A stretch of DNA of 54,350 nt, from positions 1 to 54,350 of the forward strand of contig JACKNM010000026.1 of NCBI GenBank assembly GCA_024234875.1, given 5' to 3'. The DNA comes from Ectothiorhodospiraceae bacterium. GTDB taxonomy: Bacteria > Pseudomonadota > Gammaproteobacteria > HK1. Positions 5,967 through 15,300 of the stretch are shown here, one piece after another. A program made the translations under genes and the position numbers. Position 1 is the stretch's first letter. Each line of letters opens with the position of its first letter. Below the pieces are notes generated by a model. The model saw only the letters and a list, made by a program, of their open reading frames with translations. It ran no database searches and was not told the origin of the DNA.

Positions 5967-8811
5967 GTCGGCCGCGAGCCACGGCGCGCTCGATGGCGGC
6001 CAGCAGCTCGTCCTCGTGCCAGGGCTTGGTGATCACGCGCTCGACGCCGGCCGCGAAGGCCTGGTCGTGGTGCTTTCGTGTCGACCGCGAGGTGACCATC
6101 ACCAGCGGCAGGTCGCGCGTGCGTGGTGATGCCCGCAGATGATTGGCGAGCTCGATTCCGTTCATGTTCGGCATCTCCAGGTCCACCAGCACCAGGTCCG
6201 GCATGCGTTGCTCGATCGCCTGGATGGCATCGAGCCCGTCGACCGCTCCACGCACGGTGTAGCCAGCATCGGACACCAGCTCGCACAGCGTGCGGCGCGC
6301 GCTCAGGGAGTCGTCGACCACCAGCACGTCGGGCACGCTCGCCCGGGCGTCCGGTCGCGGGCTGGTGGCGAGCTGCGACAGCGGCCGAGCCGGCTCGCGC
6401 ACCAGCTCCAGCAGGTCGAGGACCGGGGCGACGCTTCCGTCCTGCAGGAACGAGGCACCGATGACCGCCCGCACCCGCGGCACGTACTCGCCGAGCCGCT
6501 TCACCACGAGATACCGCCCGTCCAGGGCCTCGTCGACCACCACCGCGGTCGGCCGCGCGCCACCGGCGAGCAGCAGCAGCGGAACCGGTGACGCCTCCTG
6601 CCATGGATCGGGCTCGGGCGCGATGCCGAGCAGCCGGTGGATGGTGACCACGTCGTAGGCGACGTCGTCGAGCACGAATCGAAGCCCCGGCTCGCCCGCC
6701 TCGTCCCCCGCCTCGAGACGGCCCGAGTCCGAGAACAGCACCTGGCTCAGCAAGCTGCTCGGAATGCCGAGGATCAGCGACCCGGCGCGGACCAGCAGCA
6801 CGTGCAGCGAGACCAGGGTGAGCGGGAGGCGCATCGAGATCGCGGTCCCCGCGCCACGGGAGGAGGCGATGTCGATGCTGCCACGCAGATCGCTGACCGC
6901 CTTGTGCACCACGTCCATACCGATGCCACGACCGGAGATCTGGGTGATCTCGCGGCGGGTCGAGAACCCGGGCAGCAGCGTGAGTCGCAGGGTCTCGCGC
7001 GGCGAGAGCTGCTGCTCCGCCGACACCAGGCCGCGCTCGACCGCAACCGACCGGACCTCGGTCTCGTCGAAGCCGGCGCCGTCGTCGCGACACACGATGA
7101 GCACGCTGTCGCCCTCGCGCGCGAGCTCGAGCACGACCTCGCCCTCGGCGTCCTTGCCAGCCTCGGTGCGCACGTCCGGGGGCTCGATGCCGTGGTCGAT
7201 CGCGTTGCGCAGCATGTGCATCAGCGGGTCGGCGATGCGGTCGAGGATCTCGCTGTCGAGGCTGAGCTCGGCACCCTCGACGCGCAGGCGGGCGCGTTTC
7301 CCGGTGCTGCGCGCGGTCTGGCGGACGACGCGGGCGAGCCGCGGCACGATGGTCGCCACCGGCACCATGCGCACCGCCAGCACCAGGTCGGAGAGATCGC
7401 GAGTGCTCTGCTCCTGACGCACCAGCGACCGCTCGAGCTCGCGGAGCTCTGCGCTCAGGCCGATCTCGATCTCGCCGAGGTCGGTGAGCGACTCGGCGAA
7501 CGCGTTCACCGCGCTGTGCAGCTCGTTGTACTCGTCGAGCTCGAGTGGGTCGAAGACCTCCGTGCCGCCGGCCGCCGGTCGGCGTGACGCCGGCACGCCG
7601 CGCACGTTGACCAGCTCCTGCAGCGCCGTCAGACGCGTCTCCATCAGCTGCTGTTGCTCGCGTTGGAGCGAGAGCTGCGCCAGGGCCCGACGCAATCGGC
7701 CGTGCATCTGCACGTTGGCGATCGAGAGCTCGCCGGCGAGCCCGAGCAGGCGGTCGACGCTGCCCACCGCGACCCGCACCGCGTTGGTGCCGGTCTCGCC
7801 GGTCGTCGGCGGGGCATCGGAGCCGGTGGCCTCGGCGCCGCGCGGCGGCACCGGTGCCGGGGCCGGCGTCGTGCGCGAGGTCGCCTGCGGCCGCGCCGGC
7901 GCCTCCTCGCGCAGATAGGTGGTCCAGCGCGCCAGTCCCTCGACCAGGCTCGCCGCCTGCACCGGGCAGGGCCGACGCTGGGCCAGCGATTCCAGCATCG
8001 CCTCGAGGCAGTCGACGGTCTCGAGCAGTAGCGCGGGGAGCTCGCCGGCGGGAAGCTCGCCGCGCTCCAGCACCGCGCCCAGCACCTCCTCGGCATGGTG
8101 GGTGAGGCTCGCGATCGCGCGCACGCCGGTGATGTTCGCCGAGCCCTTCAGCGTGTGTGCGAGGCGCCGGGCCTGACCGATGCGATCCTCTGCGAAGCCG
8201 TGCTCGGCGAGGAGGTGGACGATCGAGGCCAGCCGCGCCGCCTGCTGGGGCGCCTCGACCAGGAAGGTGTCCGCGAGCTCGGGGTTGATGTCGGCGGCGA
8301 ACGACAGGTCGAGGTCGTCGGCCCGCCCCTGCACGCCACCCGCCCCGGCGTCGGCGGGGGCGCCCGACGTGCACTCGACCAGCAGCCGCTCGTGCAGGGC
8401 CTGCACCGCCTCGGCCTCCATCGGCAAGGCGAGCTCCGGCAGCCCGAGCGGGCGCAGTGCGCGGCCGAGCGAGGCGGTCGCCGAGGGGTCGCGCAGGAAG
8501 GTCGCCAGCTCCCCCGGCCAGGCCGCGAAGTGGCCGCGCTCGATCAGGCCAGGACGATGGTCCGAGGTCACGAAGGCGAGGCTGCGTAGCGCGTCCTCCA
8601 TTCGGCTCGCCAACGCACGCAGGCCCGACATCTCACAGAACTCGGCGGCGGCGGTGAACCGGCGCACGATCTCGGCCAGCGCCTCCGCCCGCTCGCGGGC
8701 CGGCGCACCGTCGACCTCGGGCTGCGCGAGGGCCGCGATGCCCGCTGCATACGCCTCGCGGAGCTCGTCGAGCTCGCTCGCCAGCGCATCGTTGATCTCG
8801 AACTCGGCCAT
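5950..8811 (-). CDS. Second hybrid CheA-type kinase of the Pil-Chp cluster (HPT-CheA-CheW-REC)
   Basis: 953 residues. An N-terminal helical region precedes an HPT domain with the phospho-accepting His219 in AHTLKGSA. Then come a dimerisation region (about 385-480), the histidine-kinase ATPase with N box HMLRNAIDHGIEPP, G1 DDGAGFD and G2 GRGIGMD, a CheW-like domain, and a C-terminal receiver (VLVVDDSLSARR, acceptor Asp in LVLVDLEMP, Lys in ITKPW). All catalytic elements look intact. It follows pilJ by four bases and overlaps fimX. It is a shorter relative of the 1590-residue ChpA upstream in the same operon. Whether the two form mixed arrays or respond to different inputs is unknown. Confidence 0.9.
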   Translation of the reverse strand: MAEFEINDALASELDELREAYAAGIAALAQPEVDGAPARERAEALAEIVRRFTAAAEFCEMSGLRALASRMEDALRSLAFVTSDHRPGLIERGHFAAWPGELATFLRDPSATASLGRALRPLGLPELALPMEAEAVQALHERLLVECTSGAPADAGAGGVQGRADDLDLSFAADINPELADTFLVEAPQQAARLASIVHLLAEHGFAEDRIGQARRLAHTLKGSANITGVRAIASLTHHAEEVLGAVLERGELPAGELPALLLETVDCLEAMLESLAQRRPCPVQAASLVEGLARWTTYLREEAPARPQATSRTTPAPAPVPPRGAEATGSDAPPTTGETGTNAVRVAVGSVDRLLGLAGELSIANVQMHGRLRRALAQLSLQREQQQLMETRLTALQELVNVRGVPASRRPAAGGTEVFDPLELDEYNELHSAVNAFAESLTDLGEIEIGLSAELRELERSLVRQEQSTRDLSDLVLAVRMVPVATIVPRLARVVRQTARSTGKRARLRVEGAELSLDSEILDRIADPLMHMLRNAIDHGIEPPDVRTEAGKDAEGEVVLELAREGDSVLIVCRDDGAGFDETEVRSVAVERGLVSAEQQLSPRETLRLTLLPGFSTRREITQISGRGIGMDVVHKAVSDLRGSIDIASSRGAGTAISMRLPLTLVSLHVLLVRAGSLILGIPSSLLSQVLFSDSGRLEAGDEAGEPGLRFVLDDVAYDVVTIHRLLGIAPEPDPWQEASPVPLLLLAGGARPTAVVVDEALDGRYLVVKRLGEYVPRVRAVIGASFLQDGSVAPVLDLLELVREPARPLSQLATSPRPDARASVPDVLVVDDSLSARRTLCELVSDAGYTVRGAVDGLDAIQAIEQRMPDLVLVDLEMPNMNGIELANHLRASPRTRDLPLVMVTSRSTRKHHDQAFAAGVERVITKPWHEDELLAAIERAVARGRHAVRV

Positions 8812-8815
8812 CGGC

Positions 8816-10630
8816 TCAGGAGGCGTCGGTGCGCTCCGCCGGAAGCTTGAATACGCGCACCGCGCGCACCAGGATCTGCGCGTACTGCACCAGCTTGCGG
8901 GTCTGGTTGAGCTGCTCGGTCACCGCCCCCATCGCGGCCCGGGTCCGCGTGACCATCCCGGATGCGCCGGCGCGCATCTCCTCGCCGATTCGCGCCTGCT
9001 CGTCGGAGCCGGCGGCGATGAGCTGCACCGCCTCGACCAGCGCCCCGGTGTTCTCGCGCGAGGTGGACATCTGGGCCTCCGCCGACTCGGCGAGCCGGGT
9101 TCCCTCGACCACCTGACCGATGGTCCGGTCCATGGTGACGATGGCGTCGTTGGTGTCGACCTGGATGTTGCGCACCAGGCTGCCGATCTGGCGCGTCGCC
9201 TCGCGCGAGCTCTCGGCCAGGCGCTGGACCTCCTCGGCGACCACCCCGAAGCCACGCCCCGCCTCGCCAGCCGCCGCCGCCTGCATGCTCGCGTTCAACG
9301 CCAGCATGTGGGTGCGCTCGGCGATGGTCCCGATGATGTCGACGATCGAGGTGATCTCCTGCGAGCGGTCACCGAGACGCTTGATGCGCTTGCCGGTCTC
9401 CTGGATCGCCTCGCGGATATCGCGCATGCCGGAGAGCGTGCCCTGCACCGCGCCCATCGCGGCGCGGGTCGCGGCAGTGGTCTGCTCCGCCTGCTGACGG
9501 CACTGCCGCGCCTTGGCGGCGATCTCGCCGAGCGCGGCCGAGGCCACCGCCAGGCGTTTGGCGGTCGACTCGACCTCGCCACGCTGCGCCTGCGAGGCCT
9601 CGGCGACCGCAGTCGCCTTCTCGTTCACCGCCGCGCAGGCCTGGCTCATGTGAAAGGCGATGCGCCCGACCTGGCGCAACACCGTCACCATCTCCTCGGT
9701 CATCTGGTTGATGGCGTCGGCGACCGGGCCGGTGACGTCGGGGCTCACCGGAACGGTCACGGTGAGGTCGCGCTTGCTGAGCTGATCGACCGCCTCGAGC
9801 AACGCGATGACGGAGTCGTTGAGACGGTCGTTCTCCTGCTGTGCCTGCGCGCTGGCGGCGACGCGATGGTCGAGCAGGCCGTCGAGCGCATTGCCGAGAT
9901 CGGCCATCTCGTCGGATCCACCGACGCCCGCGCGCACCGTGAGCTCGCCGCGCGACACCGCATCGACCGTGGTCGAGATCGACTCCAGCGGGGTCAGGAT
10001 CGACCGGTAGATGAGGATGCCGAGCAGTCCGGCCAGCGCCAGCCCGACGACGATGGCGACGGTGGTGGCGACCAGGAACAGGCGACTGCGCTCGAGCGCC
10101 TGCTCGAACACCTGGGATGCGATGAGCTGGCGCTCCGCGGTGCTCGCGACCACCGCGTTGAGGAACGGGGTGATGCCGGCCTCCACCTCACCGTCGAGAA
10201 AGACCCGCAGCGCCACCGCGTCCTCGCGCTCGAGGATACCGCCCAGCCGGTCGAGCGCCTGACCGAGGACCTCACGGTTGGGGGCGATCACGTCGTCGAC
10301 GAACTCGGCCTCCGCGGCTCCGAGCCCGCGGACGAAGGCCTGCCAGTCGGTGTCGATGGTGGTGCGCGCGTACTGGACGCGATCGCGCGCCTCGGCCCAG
10401 TCGATGGCGCCGTCGCGTAGCGTGCGCAGGGTATCGAGCAGATCCTCGCGCACGGTCTGCGCCATGTAGCCGAGGCGCGTGCCCTCCGACACCCGCCGGC
10501 TCAGCGTCTCGGTCGACTCGGTGGCCGCCTGCAGCCCGAGCACGCCGGCCGCGCCGACCAGTAGCAGCACCGCGGCCTGCACCGCGATCAGGACCAGCAG
10601 ACGCGGCCCGATTCTCAGTCTTCTCAGCAT
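8816..10630 (-). CDS. pilJ: PilJ-type methyl-accepting chemotaxis protein
   Basis: 604 residues. Two membrane helices (about 10-32 and 190-215) enclose a periplasmic four-helix sensor. A HAMP region and a long coiled coil follow, with the signalling tip ERTHMLALNASMQAAAAGEA and FGVVAEEVQRLAESS typical of PilJ. It feeds the CheA-type kinases through PilI. The ATG at 10630 puts the first helix close to the N terminus; a GTG at 10651 would add seven residues. It sits between the Cache protein and the second kinase. No CheR or CheB gene is near, so methylation enzymes, if used, are encoded elsewhere. Confidence 0.9.
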   Translation of the reverse strand: MLRRLRIGPRLLVLIAVQAAVLLLVGAAGVLGLQAATESTETLSRRVSEGTRLGYMAQTVREDLLDTLRTLRDGAIDWAEARDRVQYARTTIDTDWQAFVRGLGAAEAEFVDDVIAPNREVLGQALDRLGGILEREDAVALRVFLDGEVEAGITPFLNAVVASTAERQLIASQVFEQALERSRLFLVATTVAIVVGLALAGLLGILIYRSILTPLESISTTVDAVSRGELTVRAGVGGSDEMADLGNALDGLLDHRVAASAQAQQENDRLNDSVIALLEAVDQLSKRDLTVTVPVSPDVTGPVADAINQMTEEMVTVLRQVGRIAFHMSQACAAVNEKATAVAEASQAQRGEVESTAKRLAVASAALGEIAAKARQCRQQAEQTTAATRAAMGAVQGTLSGMRDIREAIQETGKRIKRLGDRSQEITSIVDIIGTIAERTHMLALNASMQAAAAGEAGRGFGVVAEEVQRLAESSREATRQIGSLVRNIQVDTNDAIVTMDRTIGQVVEGTRLAESAEAQMSTSRENTGALVEAVQLIAAGSDEQARIGEEMRAGASGMVTRTRAAMGAVTEQLNQTRKLVQYAQILVRAVRVFKLPAERTDAS

Positions 10631-10721
10631 GGTCAACGGATCCCTCGGCACTCACTCCGCGCGCGACTGCCGACGCCGGCGGTCGCCACGGCTCGCGGTG
10701 GCTCGCGGTGGCGCGCGCACC

Positions 10722-11324
10722 CTATCGTCTCTTGGCCTCGACATAGGTGAGAGTGACACCGACCACGAGCACGCCGATGGTGCGCTCGCGGTCGAGCACC
10801 GGCGCCGAGATCTGCGCGGCGTAGGCCTTGGTGCTCTCGTCGAGCTCGATCGGCCCGAAGAACACCCGCCCGTCGCCACCGCGGAAGCTCGCGCTCCACT
10901 TCTCCTCGTCACCCTGCCAGTAGTCGCTGGTCGCCGGATAGGCGGCGACGTTGGCGCCCTGCTCGTCGGTGAGGAACGCCTCGTTGAACGAGGGGCTCCG
11001 CTCGACGAAGCGCCGGAGGAAGCGCCCCGCCTCGGACTCCTGCAGCGCGCGCTTGAAATCGGTCAGCTCCGTGGTCGACGTCCACTGCGAATCCCGCGCG
11101 CGGATGGTCTCCATCGTCAACCGCTCCGCGTTCTGGCGCCGGACCGCACGTACCAGCACCGGGTTGAGCGCCAGGTGCTGAACCGTGCGCGCCTTGACCG
11201 CGAGCAGCCCCTCGAGCTCCTCGCGATCGATGCTCGTCTGGGCCACGCAAGTGCCGGCCCCGGCAGCGAGCGCGAGCGACACGAGCAGCGCACGGAGCAG
11301 GGCGACGGGCAGCACGCCGAGCAT
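10722..11324 (-). CDS. Periplasmic Cache/PDC-type sensor domain protein
   Basis: 200 residues with a clear signal peptide (residues 1-27, cleavage near CVA-QTS). The rest is one extracytoplasmic PDC/Cache-like sensor domain with no output module: SPSFNEAFLTDEQGANVA, YWQGDEEKW, then AQISAPVLDRERTIGVLVVGV, the usual end of a single Cache domain. The ATG at 11324 has a strong AAGGAGG site. It is encoded between pilI and pilJ, which suggests that it binds a small ligand in the periplasm and acts through the PilJ sensor. It has no visible second membrane anchor, so it may be soluble. The ligand is unknown. Confidence 0.8.
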   Translation of the reverse strand: MLGVLPVALLRALLVSLALAAGAGTCVAQTSIDREELEGLLAVKARTVQHLALNPVLVRAVRRQNAERLTMETIRARDSQWTSTTELTDFKRALQESEAGRFLRRFVERSPSFNEAFLTDEQGANVAAYPATSDYWQGDEEKWSASFRGGDGRVFFGPIELDESTKAYAAQISAPVLDRERTIGVLVVGVTLTYVEAKRR

Positions 11325-11356
11325 CGTTGCCTCCTTCGGAGTCGTCGTCGCCCGGG

Positions 11357-11872
11357 TCACAGGCTCGCCGCCTCGCAGAGCTCGTGGAACAGCGCATGGA
11401 AGTCGAGCGCGAGCCACTCGCGCCCGGCCCCGCGGTAGGCCTTGATGACGTGGCCGGCGATCGGTACCGGAAAGACGCCGCCCTCGCCACGAGCCAGCGG
11501 GTGGACCGGGATGCGCCGTGGCAATCCGTCGATCACGATCCCCGCCGCCCGCGCACCCTGGCCGATGACCAGCAGCTTGCGCTGTCCGCGCACCGCCGCC
11601 GCCATGGCGGTGCCGCAGGCGCGCGCGAGATCGTAGACCGGGACCAGCGTGCCCTGGACGTTGACCAGGCCGAGGAACCAGGGCGCGGAGTTCGGAAGCG
11701 GGCAACAACCCTCGAGCTCGGCCACCTGGGTCACCTGCGCGGGGTCGAAGAGGACGCCGATCGAGCCTGCCTCGAAGCCGTAACGCATCAGCCACGGCTC
11801 GGGCGGCGACGCGTCACGCCCGGCCTCGGCCGGCCACGAGCCCTCGGTGGTCGTGGTGTCGGTCTCGCTCAT
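11357..11872 (-). CDS. pilI: PilI-type CheW adaptor
   Basis: 171 residues with one CheW domain (about 28-165): LMRYGFEAGSIGVLF, then LPNSAPWFLGLVNVQGTLVPVYDL, the usual CheW coupling surface. It links PilJ to the CheA-type kinases at the membrane. The ATG at 11872 is preferred; a GTG six codons upstream is possible and neither has a clear ribosome site. It lies between pilH and the Cache protein gene, on the same strand with short gaps. Confidence 0.88.
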   Translation of the reverse strand: MSETDTTTTEGSWPAEAGRDASPPEPWLMRYGFEAGSIGVLFDPAQVTQVAELEGCCPLPNSAPWFLGLVNVQGTLVPVYDLARACGTAMAAAVRGQRKLLVIGQGARAAGIVIDGLPRRIPVHPLARGEGGVFPVPIAGHVIKAYRGAGREWLALDFHALFHELCEAASL

Positions 11873-11960
11873 TCGCCGACCGGTCGGCACGCGCCGCGCG
11901 GCTCACGCGGCCGCAGCGGGTGGCCGCCGTCTCGCCGCGGTCGCTCGGCGTCGAGCCGGT

Positions 11961-12326
11961 TCACATGAACTTCGCGATCTGGTCGGTGATGTCCTGCGGC
12001 GAGTACGGCTTCGTGACGTAGCCGCGTGCGCCCTGCTTCTGCGCCCACAGCCGGTCGACGCGCTGGGAGTTCCCGCTCACGATCACCACCGGGATGTGCT
12101 TGGTGGCCTGATCGCTGGTCAGCTTGCGACAGGCCTGGAAGCCGTCCATGTCGTCCATGACGATATCGAGGAAGACGAGGTCGGGCTTGTCGGCCGCCGC
12201 CCTGCGCAACGCCTCGCGACCGGAGCCGGCGGTGACGACCTGGTAGCCGGCATCGGACAACAACCGCTGGAGGTGGAGCAGATCGGTGCTCGCGTCGTCC
12301 ACCACCAGGATCTTTCTGATCGCCAT
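11961..12326 (-). CDS. pilH: PilH-type response regulator
   Basis: 121 residues forming a single receiver domain: ILVVDDASTD at the N terminus, acceptor Asp in LVFLDIVMDDMDG, Thr/Ser in VVIVSGNSQ, and Lys in VTKPYSPQ. It has no output domain. The motif LWAQKQGARGYVTKPY is characteristic of PilH, which acts with PilG to set pilus retraction and extension or serves as a phosphate sink. The ATG at 12326 is 64 bp after the chpA stop. Confidence 0.9.
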   Translation of the reverse strand: MAIRKILVVDDASTDLLHLQRLLSDAGYQVVTAGSGREALRRAAADKPDLVFLDIVMDDMDGFQACRKLTSDQATKHIPVVIVSGNSQRVDRLWAQKQGARGYVTKPYSPQDITDQIAKFM

Positions 12327-12390
12327 CAGTCCCGCCCCGAGTTCCAAGACCGCCGCCCGGCGCCGTCCCCGGCCCCCGGACGGTGCACGA

Positions 12391-15300
12391 TTATGCTGTC
12401 GCGGCGGCGGACTTCGCCAGCACCGCCCGGATCGCCTCCAGCAAGTCGCCGTCCTGGTACGGTTTGCCGAGATAGCGATTGACACCGAGGTCGCGCGCGC
12501 GGTGCGCGTGCTTCTCCCCCACCCGCGAGGTGATCATCACGATCGGCAGATCGCCGAACGCATCGTCGGCGCGCAGCACTCGGGTGAGCTCGAAGCCGTC
12601 CATGCGCGGCATCTCGATGTCGAGCACCACCGCGTCCGGACGCTGGTGCCGAATCATCGCCAGCGCCTCCACGCCGTCCTTGGCAGTGCTCACGTCGAAG
12701 CCGTGGCGCACCAGCAGGCGCCGGGTCATCTTGCGCACCGTCACCGAGTCGTCGACCACGAGGATCTTGGGCTCCGGTGGCGCCGGGACCGCGCGCCACG
12801 CCCGTGCCCCGACCGACTCGCGGGCCACCGACGGCGGCTGCAGCAACCGGGCCAGATCGACCACCGGCACGTCCTCGGCGTCACCGGCGCGACTGCTCCC
12901 GGCCGACCACGGCGGCAGCGCCTCCCCGGGGGGCGCCGGGCGCGCCGCCGCGCCCTGGCCGACCAGCGCCTGGGCGACGAGCGCGATCCGCTGCTCACCG
13001 GCGCTCGCGAGCACCACCGGCGAGGTCGACTGTGGATCCGGCAGCACCCCCTCGTCGAGCTCCAGCAGCTCGCCAAGGTTGCGTAGCGGGTAGGCCCGTT
13101 CGTCGTGTCGCACCTCGGCCGACGCATCGGCCAACATGCGCGTGAGGTCGGCGGTGGGGATGAGGCGCACCGAGTCGACCTGCAGCAGCGGCAGCCCGAC
13201 CGTCGCGCCGCCGACCTCGAGCAGGAGACAGGCGTCGAGCCCGGGACCGTGCGGCACCGAGATGGTGAACGCGGTGCCGCGACCGGGCGCCGACTCCACG
13301 CCGATGGTGCCGCCGAGCTGCGCGACCTCGGCGGCCACCGTGTCGAGCCCGACGCCGCGGCCCGAGATGCGGGTGACCCGCGCGCTGGTGCTCAGGCCGG
13401 GCGAGAAGATCAGGCGATCGACGGCGGCCTCGTCGACCTGATCGGTCGCCGCGAGCAACCCGCGCTCCACCGCGACCGCACGGATCGCATCGCGATCGAG
13501 CCCGGCGCCGTCGTCACGCAGACGAACCTCGAGCTCGCGGCCGGCTCGGCGCACCCGGACCTCGACCCGACCGACCGCCTGCTTGCCGAGCTCGGCGCGC
13601 CGCGCCGGCAGCTCGATGCCGTGGTCGATGGCATTGCGCAACAGGTGCTCGAGCGCCACCGCGACCCGCTCCGACACCCCGCGGTCGACCTCGGTGGAGG
13701 CGCCCTCGACGTGCAGGTCACCGCGCTTGCCGACCGCCTCGAAGGTCCGGCGCGCGAGTCGTTGCAACCGCGGCACGAAGGCGGCGAACGGCACCAGGCG
13801 CGCGCGCAGCAGCGCCAGCTGGAGCAGGGCCTGCTCGTGCGACTGGGCGACGAGCTCGTGGCGGGCCTCGGCGAGCGCGGTGGTGCCGACCTCGCCGCTC
13901 GCCTGCACCGCGCTGTCGACGCGTTCCAGGGCACGCAGCAGCCGCATCTGAGCCCCACTCAGCGACCGCGCGGCGCGGCCGAGCTGGTCGAGCAGGTGGC
14001 CGCTACCCGGGCCACGGTCGGGGCGCTCGGTGTCACGACCGGTGACGGTGTCGTGGGCACCACCGACGTGGGTCCGCTCCTCGACCGGCGGCACCGTGCG
14101 GGCCTGGGCCCGCACCGGCCCCCCCGGCGGGGTCCACAGCGCGGCGAAGACCAGCGCATCGAGTCGGGCCACCACCTCCCGCGCCGCCGGCACCGGCTGC
14201 CCGGCACGAGCCAGGTCGGTCATCTCCGCCATGCGATCGAGGCAGCGCTCGACCGCGTCGAGCAGCGCCGGCGTGGCGCGGATGCGTCCGCTCGCGACCA
14301 GGGTCAGCACCGACTCCAGCGAATGGCCGAGATCCCCGACCGCTGCCACACCGACGGTATGGGCGCTGCCCTTCAACGTGTGCAGCTCCCGCTGCAGCTC
14401 CTGGACCGGTCCGCGGGCGTCGGGGTCGGCCCGCCACTCGGCGAGCGCCCGCTCGGCGGCATCGAGCACGCGGGCGGAATCGTCGGCGAAGACCTCCTGC
14501 AACTCCTCGACGCCGACCGTGGGCTCGGCGCCAGCCTCGCCCTCGGTCCCCGGCACGTCGGCCGCGCCACTCCGGGCCAGCAACGACTCCGCCGCGTCGA
14601 TCAGCGCGCGCAGTCGCGCCCACGGCAGGTGCGCGCCGCGCCGCGCCCCCACGCCGGCGGCGGCCGCGACCGCGGTGCAGAGCTCTGCCACCTCGGTATG
14701 GCCGGCCGCGCGCGCGCACGCCTGCAACGCCCAGACGTGCCCGAGCACGCCGTCGATGGCGGTCCCCTCGCCGCGCGCGTCGAGTGCCTCGCCGAGCGCA
14801 CGGGCGTGGAGCCGGATCGCCTCGGCCAGGAGATTGGCCCGCGGCGAGGCCTCGGTCGCGGGTGCCGACGCGACGCTCGACGGTCGCACCGCGCCGGGCT
14901 CCGGCGACGCCGGCGCCTCCACCACCGCGCTCGCGACCGCGCCCGGCGCCAGCCCCGGCGCCGGTGGCGGGTCCGTCTCGGCGTCGAGCGGACCGTCGGC
15001 GGCGCCGTCGCCGAGCTGCGCGGCACGCCGCAACAGGACACTCACGTCGAGCGAGCCGGGGCGGCCGCGCGCGAAGTCCTCGAGCATCGGGGGCAACACC
15101 TCCGCCACCTGACGCAGCAGGTCGGCGAATGCCCGCGACGGCCGCGCGGCATGGTCGATGACCACGTCGAGCACGCGCTCTACCGCGCCCGCGAGCTCGG
15201 CCAGCGCGTGCGCGCCGGCGATGCGACCGCTACCGGCGAGGGTGTGCAGGGCACGGCGCAGCGAGACCAACGCCGCGGCCTCCGGCGCCACCACGGTCGC

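Noticed and set aside
5663..8374. 903-codon minus-strand frame overlapping the second CheA kinase
   Set aside because: It is in another frame of a gene with intact HPT, ATPase, CheW and receiver motifs; its own translation is low-complexity Arg/Ala/Gly.
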